Positions 1 to 12,308 are shown, counted from the first letter of the stretch. The stretch is 64,000 bases of DNA from Aliagarivorans marinus DSM 23064 (GCF_000429485.1 NZ_KE386907.1:319096-383095); one strand, 5' to 3'. A program made the numbers and translations. Notes: generated by a model from the letters alone, not told the origin.

Positions 1-1
1 T

Positions 2-742
2 CTTGAGCAGCTTTGGGCCACCATGCAGGCCTGTGTTAGTGGCGGCATGAACCACGAAGGCATGCTGCCCGGCGGCCTAAAACTGGTTCGGCGCGCCTCG
101 GCGATCCACCGTCAACTCAATGCCCAACGCAGCACCAGCAGCGATCCGCTGAATGTGATGGACTGGGTCAACCTCTATGCCTTGGCGGTAAGCGAAGAGA
201 ACGCCGCTGGCGGCCGGGTGGTCACAGCCCCCACCAACGGTGCGGCGGGCATTATTCCCGCGGTGCTGCATTACTACGATCACTTCGTCTGTAAGCTCGA
301 CCCATCAGCTATCCGCCAGTTTTTCCTAACCACCACCGCGATTGGTGCTCTGTATAAACTCAACGCATCGATCTCCGGCGCAGAAGTCGGCTGTCAGGGC
401 GAAGTGGGCGTGGCATGCTCCATGGCGGCGGCCGGGCTTACCGCCTTGTTTGGCGGCTCGGCGGCACAGATCGAAAATGCTGCAGAAATTGGTATCGAAC
501 ACAACCTGGGGCTGACCTGTGACCCCATTGGCGGTCTGGTGCAGGTGCCGTGCATCGAGCGCAACGCGATGGGGGCAATGAAGGCGATTAACGCGGCGCG
601 TCTGGCGCTACGCGGGAGCGGTCAACATAAGGTATCGCTGGATAAGGCCATTAAGACCATGTGGGAAACCGGCTGCGATATGCAGACCAAATACAAAGAG
701 ACCGCCCGTGGCGGCCTCGCAGTGAATATTATCGAGTGTTAA
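2..742 (+). CDS. sdaA: L-serine ammonia-lyase, 3' part
   Basis: This is the C-terminal part (246 residues) of L-serine dehydratase, which deaminates L-serine to pyruvate and ammonia in the cytosol. The frame is open to the left edge, so the start and N-terminal domain lie outside the window; the family is usually about 455 residues. The sequence shows [29 protein letters not shown] and [10 protein letters not shown]. The cysteines in GCQGE, LTCDP and VPCIER match the three ligands of the oxygen-sensitive [4Fe-4S] cluster that activates serine for elimination. The end [11 protein letters not shown] matches the family C-terminus. It converges on cysB with 8 bp between stops. The single-chain Fe-S type is clear; which paralogue (SdaA or SdaB) it is cannot be told from this part. 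Confidence 0.95.
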   Translation, partial: LEQLWATMQACVSGGMNHEGMLPGGLKLVRRASAIHRQLNAQRSTSSDPLNVMDWVNLYALAVSEENAAGGRVVTAPTNGAAGIIPAVLHYYDHFVCKLDPSAIRQFFLTTTAIGALYKLNASISGAEVGCQGEVGVACSMAAAGLTALFGGSAAQIENAAEIGIEHNLGLTCDPIGGLVQVPCIERNAMGAMKAINAARLALRGSGQHKVSLDKAIKTMWETGCDMQTKYKETARGGLAVNIIEC

Positions 743-750
743 AGGGCGAG

Positions 751-1815
<1,065 letters not shown>

Positions 1816-1839
1816 TTAACACGGAACCGGGAAATCGCA

Positions 1840-4338
1840 CTAGCTAATGCGCCTAACTAATTGTGCAGAATTCAATTTTAGTAATGCAGAGGTGCGCAAG
1901 GCGCCAACCAATGCCACCACCAACGCACCACTAATCGGCCCGGCCAGCCACAGCGACCAGGCAAGGGTAAGCGGGCTTTCAAACACCCAATACTGCAGGG
2001 CATTAAGCAGTAGCTGCGAGCAACACGCCGCCACCACGCCAGCCACCGCACCGAGTAGTACAAACTCCCACACAATACTGGCACGCAGCGTCGCCCGGCC
2101 CGCGCCCAAGGTACGCAGCACCACCAACTGGCGCTTACGCTCATCCAATGAGCCTTGGGTTTGCGCCAGCAACACCAGCGAGCTTGCCACCAGCACAATC
2201 GCGAACACCAGCTTGAGCGCCAGGCCGACTTGCTCGACCACGCCCTGCAAGCGGGCGATCAAGGCGGCAACATCAATCACTACTAAGGTTGGAAACACGC
2301 GTAACAAGCCACTTAGCCAGCGGCTGTTGCCCTCCGGCAGATGAAAGGAGCCCATATAGCTATGGCCGAAGTTATCCAACACATCGGTGCTCATCAGCAC
2401 ATAGAAGTTAGGCTGCATGCTGTTCCAGTCGACACTGCGCAGGCTGGTCACGGTAACTAAGGCCTCCAACCCGCCTACCCGGAACAAAAGCCGATCGCCC
2501 AACTGCAGGCCTAGGCGTTCGGCAAACTCTTGCTCAACCGAGGCTTGCGCCCCTACCTCACTGCCATGCCATCTGCCCGCGACGATCTTGTTGTTGTCAT
2601 CGAGGGTGTCAGCAAAGCTTAGATTCAGCTCGCGGCCGGGCCCGGGGCGTCGCTCACTTTGCTTTTCATCGAACTCATCGCTGCGCTCACGCTGGGACAC
2701 CGCCTCATCGTTGACGCTGATCAGCCGCCCACGCACCATGGGATAGAGCTGACTCACGCTAAGCTCTGCATCAGCAAACTTCTGTTGGATCTCGGGTAGT
2801 TGGTTGGGGGCTATGTTCAACACAAAATGATTGGGCGCATTTTCGGGTACTTGCTGCTCCCACTGCGCAATCAAATCGCGTTGCACCACCCAAATCAGCA
2901 GCGCCAGCATGATCGCGATACTAAAACCCAACAATTGTAATTGGTTACTACTGGCGCGCTGGTAAAGCGAGGAAATAGCAAGGCGCATGCCCAGCGAGCG
3001 CGAATGCTCGCGCCAACGGGTCAAGCCTCGCAGCACCACGGTTTGCAGGCCAACAATCAGCAGTACCGCCAGCATACCGCCGCCCATCAGCAGCAAACTG
3101 AGCTGCAGCGACGCGCTGTACCAGTACAGCAGCACAAACACCGCAAGCACTATCCATAACGCCACCTGCCAAGGCGCCACCACCGAAGCGTCATGGTCAC
3201 GCCGAATTACCCTGAGCGGGGCAACACCAAACAGTTGCGCCAGCGTGGGTAGGGTAAAGGCTAAGGCGCATAGCCAGCCGGTGCCACCGGCAACCAACAG
3301 CGGCCGCCACCACACCATTGGCAGCTCCAAATCCAGGGCCTGACTAGCGACACGGCTTAGCGGTAGCTGTAATACCGCCCCCAAAGCCAACCCCAATAAC
3401 ACGGCGGTGAGTACAATCAAGCACCAGTGAGTGAGGTAGACCCGCTGCACCTGGCGACGTTGTGCTCCCAACACCTTAAAGATGGCGACCACATCGTAGT
3501 GGCGGCGACAGTAAAGCCGGCTGGCAACCGCTATCGCCGAGGATGCCAGCAGTACACCAATCAAGCCGGCCAGCAGCAAGAAGCGTTGCGCGCGCTCCAA
3601 GGCCTCACTCAACGGGTTCCCGGCAGTGTGCACATCCAACAGCCGCTGATTGTCAGCCAGACGCGGTCGCAGCCACTCATCCAACTGCGTGAGCGATGCT
3701 TCGCCACCCGCAAACTGATAGCGGTAGCTTAGGCGGCTGCCCGGTTGGATAACGCCGGTAGCCTCGGCATCTTGGAGGTTGATCAACACCCGTGGTGAGG
3801 TCATAAACACACTAAACGGTGCATCGGGTTCGCGCTCAATCACGCCGCTGACCCGCAGCAGCTTGTCGCCCACTTCGATATCGGCACCGATATCAATGCC
3901 TAACTGGTAGAACAACCGCTCGGCCAGCCAAGCCTCGCCCGGCAGCGGCGCTTCGCTGACCTCGCCTTGCGCTAGCAGCGCAGGTCTGATTAACAGCTCG
4001 CCGCGCAGCGGGTAATTAGCGCTGACAGCCTTTACATTGGCCAGAGCCATCTCATCGCCGGCAAACACCATGGTGGGAAACAGTAGCTGTTCTGCATAGT
4101 TAAGTTGGCGCTGCGAGGCTTGCTGCTCGAGCGGCAACTCTACTGGATGGGCGCTGCGCACCACCCGATCAGCCGCCAAGAAGTCGCTACTGCGAGATAC
4201 CAGCGCCGCTTCAACCTGGTAAGTGACCGAGGAGAACAGCCATACCGAGCTCACCGCCAAGATGATGGCCAAACAGACAATAATCAGCTCGCCGCGGCGC
4301 AGCTCAGCGATAAACAGACGCCAACTTAACCCGTTCAT
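1840..4338 (-). CDS. ybbP: ABC exporter permease YbbP, FtsX-like
   Basis: This is an 832-residue integral membrane permease. It has an N-terminal membrane anchor (about residues 16-36), a large periplasmic region, two FtsX-type blocks of membrane helices (about 255-430 and 690-825) and extra central helices around 460-490. This is the architecture of YbbP, the partner of the ATPase YbbA in the MacB-like lipoprotein/lipid exporter class. Its start overlaps the ybbA stop by 4 bp, so the pair is translationally coupled. Both sit beside tesA, as in E. coli (tesA-ybbA-ybbP). The transported substrate is not established; TesA linkage suggests envelope lipid or lysolipid handling, which is inference. 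Confidence 0.88.
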   Translation of the reverse strand: MNGLSWRLFIAELRRGELIIVCLAIILAVSSVWLFSSVTYQVEAALVSRSSDFLAADRVVRSAHPVELPLEQQASQRQLNYAEQLLFPTMVFAGDEMALANVKAVSANYPLRGELLIRPALLAQGEVSEAPLPGEAWLAERLFYQLGIDIGADIEVGDKLLRVSGVIEREPDAPFSVFMTSPRVLINLQDAEATGVIQPGSRLSYRYQFAGGEASLTQLDEWLRPRLADNQRLLDVHTAGNPLSEALERAQRFLLLAGLIGVLLASSAIAVASRLYCRRHYDVVAIFKVLGAQRRQVQRVYLTHWCLIVLTAVLLGLALGAVLQLPLSRVASQALDLELPMVWWRPLLVAGGTGWLCALAFTLPTLAQLFGVAPLRVIRRDHDASVVAPWQVALWIVLAVFVLLYWYSASLQLSLLLMGGGMLAVLLIVGLQTVVLRGLTRWREHSRSLGMRLAISSLYQRASSNQLQLLGFSIAIMLALLIWVVQRDLIAQWEQQVPENAPNHFVLNIAPNQLPEIQQKFADAELSVSQLYPMVRGRLISVNDEAVSQRERSDEFDEKQSERRPGPGRELNLSFADTLDDNNKIVAGRWHGSEVGAQASVEQEFAERLGLQLGDRLLFRVGGLEALVTVTSLRSVDWNSMQPNFYVLMSTDVLDNFGHSYMGSFHLPEGNSRWLSGLLRVFPTLVVIDVAALIARLQGVVEQVGLALKLVFAIVLVASSLVLLAQTQGSLDERKRQLVVLRTLGAGRATLRASIVWEFVLLGAVAGVVAACCSQLLLNALQYWVFESPLTLAWSLWLAGPISGALVVALVGALRTSALLKLNSAQLVRRIS

Positions 4339-5033
4339 GGCCGAGCCTCAGATAAAGCGCCGCCCGCCATCTGCTGCACTCGGTCACAACGCGCGGCCAA
4401 GCTTGGGTCGTGAGTCACCAGCACCAAAGTGGTACCCAGTTGTTGGTTTAAGCTGAACAGTAACTCTTCGATGCGATGACCGTTCTCTGCATCAAGGTTG
4501 GCTGAAGGCTCATCAGCAAACAGCACTTCAGGCTGGCAAATAAATGCGCGGGCGATGGCCACCCGTTGCTGTTCGCCACCAGAGAGTTGGTTGGGAAAAT
4601 GACTGGCTCGCTCGCGCAAGCCGACTCGCTCCAGCCACTGGGCAGCTAACGCTTTGGCATCATCTAGGCCGCGCAGCTGAGCGGCCAACATCACGTTGTC
4701 CAAGGCCGATAGACTGGGGATTAGCAAGAACTGCTGGAAGATGAAGCCAAGTTTTTCTCGGCGCAGCGTGGCGCGCTGCTCCTCATCCAACTGTTTGAGA
4801 TTAGCGCCGCATACTGCAATCTCGCCCTCACTGGGCGAGTCCAAGCCGGCCAGCATGCTTAGCAAGGTGGTTTTCCCCGAGCCAGACGCCCCCACAATGG
4901 CCACGCTTTCGCCCTGACTAACTTGCAGGTTGATGTCTTTTAACAAGGTAAGTTGTTCGCTGCCAGAGTCGACCCGATGATTGAGTCCTTCGGCGTTTAT
5001 GATTATGTTAGGTGTCTGGTACTGCCCTGTCAC
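4335..5033 (-). CDS. ybbA: ABC exporter ATPase YbbA
   Basis: This is a 232-residue ATP-binding subunit of the LolD/MacB class that would power YbbP from the cytosolic face. It has Walker A ([10 protein letters not shown], about residue 50), a Q-loop ([12 protein letters not shown]), the signature [14 protein letters not shown], Walker B ([13 protein letters not shown]) and the H-loop ([13 protein letters not shown]). The start codon is GTG with a GAGG ribosome-binding site 8 bases upstream. It is divergent from tesA, and the two 5' regions are packed within a few tens of bases, so the promoters must overlap. Confidence 0.92.
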   Translation of the reverse strand: MTGQYQTPNIIINAEGLNHRVDSGSEQLTLLKDINLQVSQGESVAIVGASGSGKTTLLSMLAGLDSPSEGEIAVCGANLKQLDEEQRATLRREKLGFIFQQFLLIPSLSALDNVMLAAQLRGLDDAKALAAQWLERVGLRERASHFPNQLSGGEQQRVAIARAFICQPEVLFADEPSANLDAENGHRIEELLFSLNQQLGTTLVLVTHDPSLAARCDRVQQMAGGALSEARP

Positions 5034-5048
5034 AGTGAGATCCTCGGT

Positions 5049-5753
5049 ATGCTTAAGCGGTTGCAGCTGTCTGTCTGCGCAATAAGATTGTCACTAGTTA
5101 CGCTCGCCGTAGCCCAAAAGACTGCTTTTAAAAATCAGCTAGTTAGAAGTGGGCTTGCTCTTGCCCTCTGTTTTATTTGTATCAGTGTATCGGTTGCTGC
5201 GCCAACAAAAATGCTGATTGTAGGCGACAGCCTCAGTGCAGCCTATCGCCTTGATACCCGCCAAGGCTGGGTGGCACTGGCCGAGCAGCAACTGCGGGTT
5301 GAGCATCCGGGTTTTGAACTAATTAACGGTAGCGTTAGTGGGGAAACCAGCGCTGGCGGCTTAGCGCGCTTGCCCGCCCTGCTCGATAAGCATGGACCCG
5401 ATTGGGTTTTGATTGAACTCGGTGGTAATGATGGCCTACGCGGCTTTCCCTTGGCGCGTCTGGAGGCCAACCTCAGCGAGATGATCGAATTGGCGCAAGA
5501 TGCCGGGGCTGAGGTGGCGCTGATGCAGATCCGTATTCCTCCCAACTATGGTCGTCGCTACACAGAAGGCTTTGAAAAGCTCTACCCGAGCATCAGCGAT
5601 AGCTATGACGTGCCACTGCTGCCGTTTTTTATCGAGGAGATAGCCCTCGATAGCGAGCTGATGATGGACGATGGCATCCACCCAAACGCCGAGGCGCAGC
5701 CGCTTTTGGCCGACGATATGACGGATCACATCCTAGAGCTGCTAAAACACTAG
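5049..5753 (+). CDS. tesA: Acyl-CoA thioesterase I / lysophospholipase L1
   Basis: This is a periplasmic SGNH-family esterase that hydrolyses acyl thioesters and lysophospholipids. After a hydrophobic signal segment (LALALCFICISVSVAA) the mature protein begins near APTKMLIVGDSLS. The nucleophile Ser is in GDSLSAAY, block III is GGNDGLRG, and the catalytic Asp/His pair is in DGIHPNAEAQ. The start is uncertain: the ATG chosen gives 234 residues, against 208 in E. coli, and leaves about 45 residues before the mature part. A shorter form from a TTG codon is possible. The further upstream ATG would run back into ybbA and is unlikely. The divergent neighbour ybbA conserves the E. coli arrangement. 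Confidence 0.9.
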   Translation: MLKRLQLSVCAIRLSLVTLAVAQKTAFKNQLVRSGLALALCFICISVSVAAPTKMLIVGDSLSAAYRLDTRQGWVALAEQQLRVEHPGFELINGSVSGETSAGGLARLPALLDKHGPDWVLIELGGNDGLRGFPLARLEANLSEMIELAQDAGAEVALMQIRIPPNYGRRYTEGFEKLYPSISDSYDVPLLPFFIEEIALDSELMMDDGIHPNAEAQPLLADDMTDHILELLKH

Positions 5754-5781
5754 CGAGAGAGAGGTTAGCGAGAACAGAAAA

Positions 5782-6327
5782 TTAGGCGCTGCGGGCAAAG
5801 CCGAGAGATTGGGCAGTACGCAGCGGCAGCACGCGATCGTGCATCACTTTGATGGTATCAAACTGTTGCAGGTGTTTAATGCCATCTAAGCTCAGTTGCT
5901 TGTCGATGTACATCAAGGTGTAGCTCTTTTCGTTGCTCTCCAGCAACACAAACCGACCATTCCCCTCTTGCCCCTGACAGACCACCACTTCGCCCACGGT
6001 GAGCTTGGTGAAGTACTGATGAGCAATCGGTTTAAAAAACCAACTCTGCGGCATCATCGGCTTGTGGAACAACACCATCGCAACGGCATTGAGCACCACA
6101 TGCACTTTAACCGGTGCTGGCCATTCGAATGAGTCCAGACCTTCCAAGAAGGCATAATAGAGTTCGGCGTGCTCAGTAGAGAAAGGTTGGTCGCCTTGCG
6201 CATAAGGAACGCAACGCTGAGTAGTCAAGGCAGAAACAAACAATAGCTCATCTCCCAACTCCAGTGTCATTGCACTTTTGTCAGGATCAAATAGCCAGTG
6301 CCATTGATTGTTTGGGTGAATAAGCAT
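5782..6327 (-). CDS. zapC: Cell division protein ZapC
   Basis: ZapC is a small cytosolic protein that bundles FtsZ protofilaments and stabilises the Z ring. The product begins MLIHPNNQWHWLFDPDK, aligning with the E. coli start MRIKPDDNWRWYYDEE, and shares the core VVLNAVAMVLFHKPMMPQSW and a C-terminal region around IKVMHDRVLPL. I chose the ATG rather than the TTG three codons upstream, because it matches the family start and gives 181 residues (E. coli 180). It lies downstream of pyrD on the same strand, the same pairing as in enterobacteria. An imperfect inverted repeat sits just in front of it. Confidence 0.88.
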   Translation of the reverse strand: MLIHPNNQWHWLFDPDKSAMTLELGDELLFVSALTTQRCVPYAQGDQPFSTEHAELYYAFLEGLDSFEWPAPVKVHVVLNAVAMVLFHKPMMPQSWFFKPIAHQYFTKLTVGEVVVCQGQEGNGRFVLLESNEKSYTLMYIDKQLSLDGIKHLQQFDTIKVMHDRVLPLRTAQSLGFARSA

Positions 6328-6339
6328 AGTGCTCAAATA

Positions 6340-6392
6340 TTGTCCTTGCCTAATTGCTGTATAAAACTACTACGCAATTTAGGCAAAGACAA
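6340..6392. repeat. Imperfect inverted repeat between pyrD and zapC
   Basis: Two arms of about 18 bases (TTGTCCTTGCCTAATTGC and GCAATTTAGGCAAAGACAA) are inverted around a 16-base centre, with one mismatch and one extra base. There is no T-run on either strand, so it is not a standard terminator. It lies immediately upstream of the zapC start. It could be an RNA hairpin that separates pyrD and zapC expression, or an operator. Function is unknown. Confidence 0.55.
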
Positions 6393-6409
6393 CGATTATT
6401 TGAATAAAA

Positions 6410-7420
6410 TTAGAGCAGTTCAGCAATCTCTTTAATTAACTTTGGCCCTTTATAAATAAAGCCACTATATAGCTGAACTAGCTGAGCACCGGCTTGGATC
6501 TTTTCTTTAGCAGCCATAGCCGAATCAATTCCACCCACCCCAACGATTGGGATCTTTTTATTTAAATAATGATCCAATTTGCGGATCACTTCGGTGGACT
6601 TCAACTGCACTGGACGACCGCTCAGGCCACCCGCCTCGGCCGCATGCGCCATACCGTCGACCATGCTGCGGTCCAGCGTAGTGTTGGTGGCGATAACCCC
6701 ATCAAGCTGATAACGAATCAATGAGTCACTAATTTGCTCAATTTCTGACTCATCCAAGTCTGGAGCAATTTTAATTAGCAAGGGCACATGCTTATTGAAC
6801 TTAGCGCTAAGTTGTTGCTTACGCTCAGTTAATGAAGCTAGCAAATCGTCCAATGCCTCACCATATTGCAAAGTGCGTAGGCCGGGCGTATTTGGGCTAG
6901 AGATATTTACAGTAATGTAGTCAGCATGTTCAAACGCCTTATCCATGCAGATAAGGTAATCGTCTTTACCATTTTCAACCGAGGTGGTTAGGTTTTTGCC
7001 GATATTGATCCCTAGCACGCCGTTGTAATTGGATCCTTTTACCTGCTCAACCAAATAATCGATCCCTTTGTTGTTAAAGCCCATGCGGTTAATTAAACCT
7101 TCAGCTTCAACCAAACGGAAAATACGTGGCTTAGGATTACCGTCTTGGGCGCGCGGCGTTACGGTTCCAACTTCAATAAAACCGAAGCCTAAGGCACCAA
7201 ATGCATCGATACACTCACCGTTTTTATCTAAACCTGCAGCCAGACCAACTGGGTTAGGAAAGGTCAGTCCCATGACTTCAACCGGATTATCCTTGATCCG
7301 CTGGCGATACATTAGATCCAGTGGAGTACCACCGGTGCGCTTGAACATGTCGATGATCATGTCATGGGCGCGTTCTGGGTTAAGTTGGAAGATGAGTTTA
7401 CGTGCTAAAGGGTAATACAT
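6410..7420 (-). CDS. pyrD: Dihydroorotate dehydrogenase (quinone)
   Basis: PyrD oxidises dihydroorotate to orotate in pyrimidine synthesis, using FMN and passing electrons to membrane quinone. The protein is 336 residues from [20 protein letters not shown], matching E. coli PyrD in start and length. This class 2 enzyme has an N-terminal amphipathic helix for membrane contact. [14 protein letters not shown] and [14 protein letters not shown] (with the catalytic serine region) are visible, as are the FMN-binding GVGGI and the C-terminal [12 protein letters not shown]. The start is decided by an AGGAGCC ribosome-binding site just upstream. A longer frame beginning 23 codons earlier would run into the leader hairpin and is rejected. 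It lies downstream of gdhB and upstream of zapC. Confidence 0.96.
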   Translation of the reverse strand: MYYPLARKLIFQLNPERAHDMIIDMFKRTGGTPLDLMYRQRIKDNPVEVMGLTFPNPVGLAAGLDKNGECIDAFGALGFGFIEVGTVTPRAQDGNPKPRIFRLVEAEGLINRMGFNNKGIDYLVEQVKGSNYNGVLGINIGKNLTTSVENGKDDYLICMDKAFEHADYITVNISSPNTPGLRTLQYGEALDDLLASLTERKQQLSAKFNKHVPLLIKIAPDLDESEIEQISDSLIRYQLDGVIATNTTLDRSMVDGMAHAAEAGGLSGRPVQLKSTEVIRKLDHYLNKKIPIVGVGGIDSAMAAKEKIQAGAQLVQLYSGFIYKGPKLIKEIAELL

Positions 7421-7430
7421 GCCGGCTCCT

Positions 7431-7472
7431 AGAATCTCCCCCGAAGGTGCGGGGCTTCGGGGGCGTGATTCT
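7431..7472 (-). promoter_or_regulatory. Strong hairpin abutting the pyrD ribosome-binding site
   Basis: In the gap between gdhB and pyrD, a 9-bp stem (CCCCCGAAG with CTTCGGGGG, 8-base loop) is extended by outer arms AGAATC/GATTCT. On the pyrD (minus) strand the 3' arm ends directly before the AGGAGCC ribosome-binding site. No T-run follows, so a simple terminator is unlikely. In enterobacteria, pyrC and pyrD translation is controlled by a leader hairpin whose formation depends on the nucleotide at which transcription starts. Whether this hairpin does the same is inference. Confidence 0.5.
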
Positions 7473-7475
7473 ATA

Positions 7476-10400
7476 CTATTTCGCGGCACAATTTAAATTA
7501 AGAAGGTTTAATTCTCTCAATAAAACTGGGAATTTAGCGAATTCATGGGTGTTACTGGTTTTAAAATCAGCAAGCATGTGGTGCCAACGCTCGGTCAATG
7601 CGCTGTGGCTGGCCAGCCAGTCCTCCAACGGCGCCTGACTTTGCTGCTGTTTTGCCCAGCGATAAGCACTTTGACTAAGCTGACGTTGCTGCCAGTCGAG
7701 ATCCTCGCGGAACGAGGCACGCGCCAAGGCTTGCCAATGATTGTCCACCGCCAGCAAGTTGATCTGCTCCAGGAACCAATGCAGGCCCAGCTGGGATCCC
7801 AGATTAAAATACACCGGCGCAAGTTCACTCACATCAGCCTCTAGCTCCTCGGCGATCTCGGCAAGATCCAACACCGAATAGGCAGAGCTCATCTGCGCAA
7901 GCTCAGTGGCAATCGCCTCGGGGACTTTCTGTCTAACCAGCTGCGCGATGTGCTTGTTGATCTGCTTAACCTCGTCATCGGCCAGCACCTTGGAAAGCTG
8001 CTGCTGTATCGCCAAGTAACCGGGGCGATAACGCTCTACCTGCTGCGCGATGCTCAAGCTGCGATCACGTAGCGTGAGGAAGCGGCGTGTTGCCCGGCGT
8101 AGCATGCGGCGGATGCTGTCCATCATCTCCAGCTGCAGCTCTGCACTTACCTGGTTGTCCAGCGCCTCGATGGCGGCGAGCAAATCGCCAAGCCCGAACA
8201 CCTGCTTGGCAGTGGCGTAGCTGGCGCAGATCTCCGCAGGCATCGCGCCAGTCTCCTCCATCAAGCGGCTAACAAAGTTAAAGCCCACATCGTCGACAAT
8301 TTGATTGGCTAGACGGGTCGCTACAATTTCATTGCGCAGCGGGTGCTCGTGCATCTGCGCGCTGTAGCGCTTCTGTAGCTGCTCGGGGAAGGAGGCGACC
8401 AGTTGTTTGCTTAAGAACGGATCCTCTGTCACCTGCGGATCCAACAGCATCTCTTTGAGCGCCATCTTGCCATAGGCCACCAACACCGCCAGCTCAGGGC
8501 GGGTTAGCCCAACACCAGCCGCTTGTCGTTCAAACAACTCCTCGTCGCTGGGGAGATATTCCAGGCCACGATCGAGGCGACCGCTGCGCTCCAGCCAATG
8601 AAGGAAGCGCACGATCTCTTTGACCATTGCCGCGCCTGAGCGCTGGCTAATACTGATACTCTGGCTCTGCCGATAGGCATTGGTAAGCACAATATCTGCC
8701 ACGGTATCGGTCATCTCTTCTAGGGTACGGTTGCGCTGCTTCTCGGTCAGATCGCCATTGCTCACCAGTGCGTTCAACAGGATCTTAATGTTTACTTCGT
8801 TGTCTGAGCAGTCTACCCCGCCAACGTTATCGGTGAAATCTGTGTTAATACGGCCACCGTTTAACGCAATCTCGATACGCCCTAGCTGGGTGATACCAAG
8901 GTTACCGCCCTCGCCCACGATCTTGGCGCCCAACTCACTGCCGTTGATCCGCACCGCATCATTGGCGCGATCGCCCACATCGATGTCGCTCTCAGTCGAG
9001 CCCTTCACATAGGTGCCAATGCCACCATTCCAGAACAGATCGACCTTGGCTTTTAGCAGCAGTTTGATCAGTTCATTGGGTGTGACGCTCTCTGCGCGGG
9101 TGCCCACCAGTTTTTGGATCTCTTTACTCAGGGTGATCGACTTGGCGCTGCGCTCAAAGATGCCACCACCAGCGGATATCAGTGACTCGTTATAATCTTT
9201 CCAGCTCGAGCGCGGCAGCGCGAACAGCCGTTTGCGCTCGGTATAGCTAGCCTTGGCATTCGGGCTTGGGTCAATGAAGATATGCATATGGTTGAATGCG
9301 GCAACCAAGCAGGTGTGCTCTGAGAGCAGCATACCGTTACCGAACACATCGCCAGCCATATCGCCCACCGCGATACAGCTAAAATCGCTGCTCTGACAAT
9401 CGATGCCCATCTCACGGAAGTGGCGTTTGACCGACTCCCAGGCACCGCGCGCGGTAATGCCCATGCCTTTGTGGTCGTAGCCATTGCTACCGCCTGAGGC
9501 AAAGGCGTCGCCCATCCAGAAGTTGTACTCAGCGCTGATTTGGTTGGCGATATCCGAGAAGGTGGCGGTGCCTTTGTCAGCGGCAACCACCAAGTAAGGG
9601 TCGTCTTCATCGCGCCTAACCACCTGCTCGGGCGCGACAATCTCACCCTGTACGATGTTGTCGCTGATATCCAGCAGACCACGGATAAAGGTGCGGTAGC
9701 AGGCCTTGCCCTCCTCGAGCCATGCCTCTCTATCGCTAGGTGGCGGCAGTTGCTTACAGACAAAGCCGCCCTTGGCGCCCACGGGCACGATTACAGTGTT
9801 CTTCACCTGCTGGGCTTTCACTAAGCCCAGCACCTCGGTGCGAAAGTCCTCGCGACGATCTGACCAACGCAGGCCGCCCCGGGCAACCTTGCCACCGCGC
9901 AGGTGCACACCTTCAACCCGTGGGGAATAAACAAAGATCTCAAACGCCGGCAGCGGCTTTGGCATATCGCTAATCGCTTTGGGCTGGATCTTCATCGAGA
10001 TATACTCTTTGATCTCGCCGTGGCCATTGCGCTGGTAGAAGTTGGTTCTGAGGGTCGCCTTAATCATCTCCATAAAGCGGCGGATAATCCGGTCGTCATC
10101 GAGGTTGCTCACCCCGTCTAGCTGCTCGTTAAGCGAGGCCTCCAGTTTCTTTTCAATCGCTGGCGAGCGCTTGAGTCCGGGATCAAAGCGACGGCGGAAC
10201 AGATCGAGCAGCGACGCCGAAATGCTTGGGTACTTGATAAACGCCTGCTCAATATAACGTTGGCTAAAGGTGCTGCCTATTTGGCGCATGTACTTGGCGT
10301 AAGTTCTCAGCAGCGCCACATCGCGCCCGCTAGCATCGGCGGCCAACACCAGATGGTTAAAGCCATCGTCTTCCAACGAGCCGGCCCAGATCTCTGCCAA

Positions 10401-12308
10401 GGCCTGCTGAAAGCGCTCACGGCTTTGCTCGATATCCAGCCGCCCTTCCCCGGTGTAGAGCATGGAGAAGTCCAACACCCAGTAGTTGCTGCCATCGGCG
10501 GTTTTAATCGGATACGGCGCTTCACCAATTACCCGCAGGCCCATGTTCTCTAGCATTGGTAAAATGTCACTGAGATGCAGCGGCTCGTTAAGGTGAAACA
10601 GTTTAAGGCGCACATGATTGCTGTCTTCCGGCTCCTCTTGCGGGCGATAGAACAGCATCCCCAGTTCGGTTTCACTGCCAAGCGCTTCAAGCTGGCAGAT
10701 ATCTGCCACCGCAGAGCCTGGCAGGATGTTCTCTTTGTACGAGCGCGGGAAGGCATACTGAAAACGGCTACCCAGCGCATTGGCGCGCTCCTCCCCAAAA
10801 CTGGCGACCAGAGAGTTCAGCAGCCGGTCTTCCCAGGTGCGAGCGGCCTCCATCAGGTTTTGATTGAGCTCGTTCAAGTCATACTCCTGGTGTTGGTTGT
10901 CGACGCGGACAAGGTAGTGGGTGCGCGCCAGCATGCTCTCGGTGAAATAGGTGGCGAACTCCACTTCGTCGTTGGAGCGAAAATGTTCTTTTAAAACGGC
11001 TTGGCACTGTTGCCGCAGAGCGGTGTTGTAGCGATCCCGGCTCATGTAAATCAGGCAAGAGTAGAAACGCCCGTAGATATCGCGCCGTACAAACAGCTTG
11101 ATCAAATCGCGCTCTTGGATCTGCTCCACGCCGATGCCGGTAGTAAGCAGCTCTTCCTCTGAGGCTTGAATAAGCTCATCCCGCGGGAAGGTCTCCATGA
11201 TGTTGAGCAGGCTTTTGTAGGCATGGGAGCCACGCGGCAGCTCAGAGTTAACCATCAAACGCTCAACCTTTTGGTTGATTAAGGGCACCTCCATCACGCT
11301 GCGGTTGTATAGCGACGAGGCATACAGGCCAATGAAGCGGTGCTCGCCTACTACCTTGCCTTTGCCATCGAATATCTTGATGCCCACATGGTCGATGTAG
11401 GCGGGACGATGCACCCGCGACTTATGATTGCTCTTGTTGAGCAGCAGCGGCGTAGTGTTGGTGGCGAGATCGCGCGCTGCCGAAGTGTAACTCGATAGCG
11501 ACACGCTATGGCTCTTGTAGATACTACGGTAAAGCCCAAGGCTGCTCTCGTCGTTAGGCACTAAGTTCAAGTCGCCCTTGCTTTGCTTAAGCTCGTAGCG
11601 ACGATAGCCCATCAAGGTAAAGTTGTTGTCAGCCAGCCAATCGAGAAAGGCCACCGCCTGCGCCAGTTGATGGGTATCGGCTTTGCCCTTGGTTTTGGCC
11701 AGCTCATCAGAAACCTGCTTGAGTAGGCTGAGCATCCCCTGCCAATCGTTCACCACCACCGCGACTTCATCGAGCACCTTGGCCAGTTCCATACTCAACG
11801 CTCGTAGCTGGGCGACATCGCTTTGCCGGTCGATCTCAATCATAAACACCGTCTGGTTGCCAAGCTCTTGATGCTCAACATCGTGCACCGCGCTGATATG
11901 TTGCTTGTCGTCGCGGTCGAGGCGCATTGGTTGGTGCAGCATTACGTGAGTTGCAATACCGCTGCGACTGAGTGCCATACGGATCGAATCCACCAAGAAC
12001 GGCGAATCCGGCACAATGATTTCGATGATGGTATGGGTCGATTGCCAGCCATGCTTTGCCAGCTCCGGGTTATACACCTTGATATGCCGCTCGCAGGTTT
12101 GGGTACGATTGAGCGCCTTCCATAAGCCCACTCCCATGCCGTATAGATCGCTATGGTTGCGTTGGGTGAGATCTTCAAGGCTCAAACCAGAGAACAGGCG
12201 GCTGAGAAAATTCTCCACCAACGGGGCCGAAGCCGCTGGCATTTTGTCAGCAATGGTTTGATAGACGTTTTGCAATAGAACAGAGCGGGAATGCTGTGAG
12301 CGGGTCAT
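7476..12308 (-). CDS. gdhB: NAD-specific glutamate dehydrogenase, large type
   Basis: This is a very large (1610-residue) NAD-dependent glutamate dehydrogenase of the 180-kDa class, which deaminates glutamate to 2-oxoglutarate in glutamate and arginine catabolism. The first ~720 residues hold the ACT-like regulatory modules. The catalytic core follows, with [30 protein letters not shown] and the dinucleotide-binding part around [14 protein letters not shown]. The C-terminal helical domain is about residues 1200-1610. The length is typical (about 1600), and there is no frameshift over 4.8 kb. The start has a ribosome-binding site (AAGGAGGG-like) in the intergenic gap. The neighbours DUF2835 and pyrD match Shewanella-type gene order. 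Confidence 0.95.
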   Translation of the reverse strand: MTRSQHSRSVLLQNVYQTIADKMPAASAPLVENFLSRLFSGLSLEDLTQRNHSDLYGMGVGLWKALNRTQTCERHIKVYNPELAKHGWQSTHTIIEIIVPDSPFLVDSIRMALSRSGIATHVMLHQPMRLDRDDKQHISAVHDVEHQELGNQTVFMIEIDRQSDVAQLRALSMELAKVLDEVAVVVNDWQGMLSLLKQVSDELAKTKGKADTHQLAQAVAFLDWLADNNFTLMGYRRYELKQSKGDLNLVPNDESSLGLYRSIYKSHSVSLSSYTSAARDLATNTTPLLLNKSNHKSRVHRPAYIDHVGIKIFDGKGKVVGEHRFIGLYASSLYNRSVMEVPLINQKVERLMVNSELPRGSHAYKSLLNIMETFPRDELIQASEEELLTTGIGVEQIQERDLIKLFVRRDIYGRFYSCLIYMSRDRYNTALRQQCQAVLKEHFRSNDEVEFATYFTESMLARTHYLVRVDNQHQEYDLNELNQNLMEAARTWEDRLLNSLVASFGEERANALGSRFQYAFPRSYKENILPGSAVADICQLEALGSETELGMLFYRPQEEPEDSNHVRLKLFHLNEPLHLSDILPMLENMGLRVIGEAPYPIKTADGSNYWVLDFSMLYTGEGRLDIEQSRERFQQALAEIWAGSLEDDGFNHLVLAADASGRDVALLRTYAKYMRQIGSTFSQRYIEQAFIKYPSISASLLDLFRRRFDPGLKRSPAIEKKLEASLNEQLDGVSNLDDDRIIRRFMEMIKATLRTNFYQRNGHGEIKEYISMKIQPKAISDMPKPLPAFEIFVYSPRVEGVHLRGGKVARGGLRWSDRREDFRTEVLGLVKAQQVKNTVIVPVGAKGGFVCKQLPPPSDREAWLEEGKACYRTFIRGLLDISDNIVQGEIVAPEQVVRRDEDDPYLVVAADKGTATFSDIANQISAEYNFWMGDAFASGGSNGYDHKGMGITARGAWESVKRHFREMGIDCQSSDFSCIAVGDMAGDVFGNGMLLSEHTCLVAAFNHMHIFIDPSPNAKASYTERKRLFALPRSSWKDYNESLISAGGGIFERSAKSITLSKEIQKLVGTRAESVTPNELIKLLLKAKVDLFWNGGIGTYVKGSTESDIDVGDRANDAVRINGSELGAKIVGEGGNLGITQLGRIEIALNGGRINTDFTDNVGGVDCSDNEVNIKILLNALVSNGDLTEKQRNRTLEEMTDTVADIVLTNAYRQSQSISISQRSGAAMVKEIVRFLHWLERSGRLDRGLEYLPSDEELFERQAAGVGLTRPELAVLVAYGKMALKEMLLDPQVTEDPFLSKQLVASFPEQLQKRYSAQMHEHPLRNEIVATRLANQIVDDVGFNFVSRLMEETGAMPAEICASYATAKQVFGLGDLLAAIEALDNQVSAELQLEMMDSIRRMLRRATRRFLTLRDRSLSIAQQVERYRPGYLAIQQQLSKVLADDEVKQINKHIAQLVRQKVPEAIATELAQMSSAYSVLDLAEIAEELEADVSELAPVYFNLGSQLGLHWFLEQINLLAVDNHWQALARASFREDLDWQQRQLSQSAYRWAKQQQSQAPLEDWLASHSALTERWHHMLADFKTSNTHEFAKFPVLLRELNLLNLNCAAK

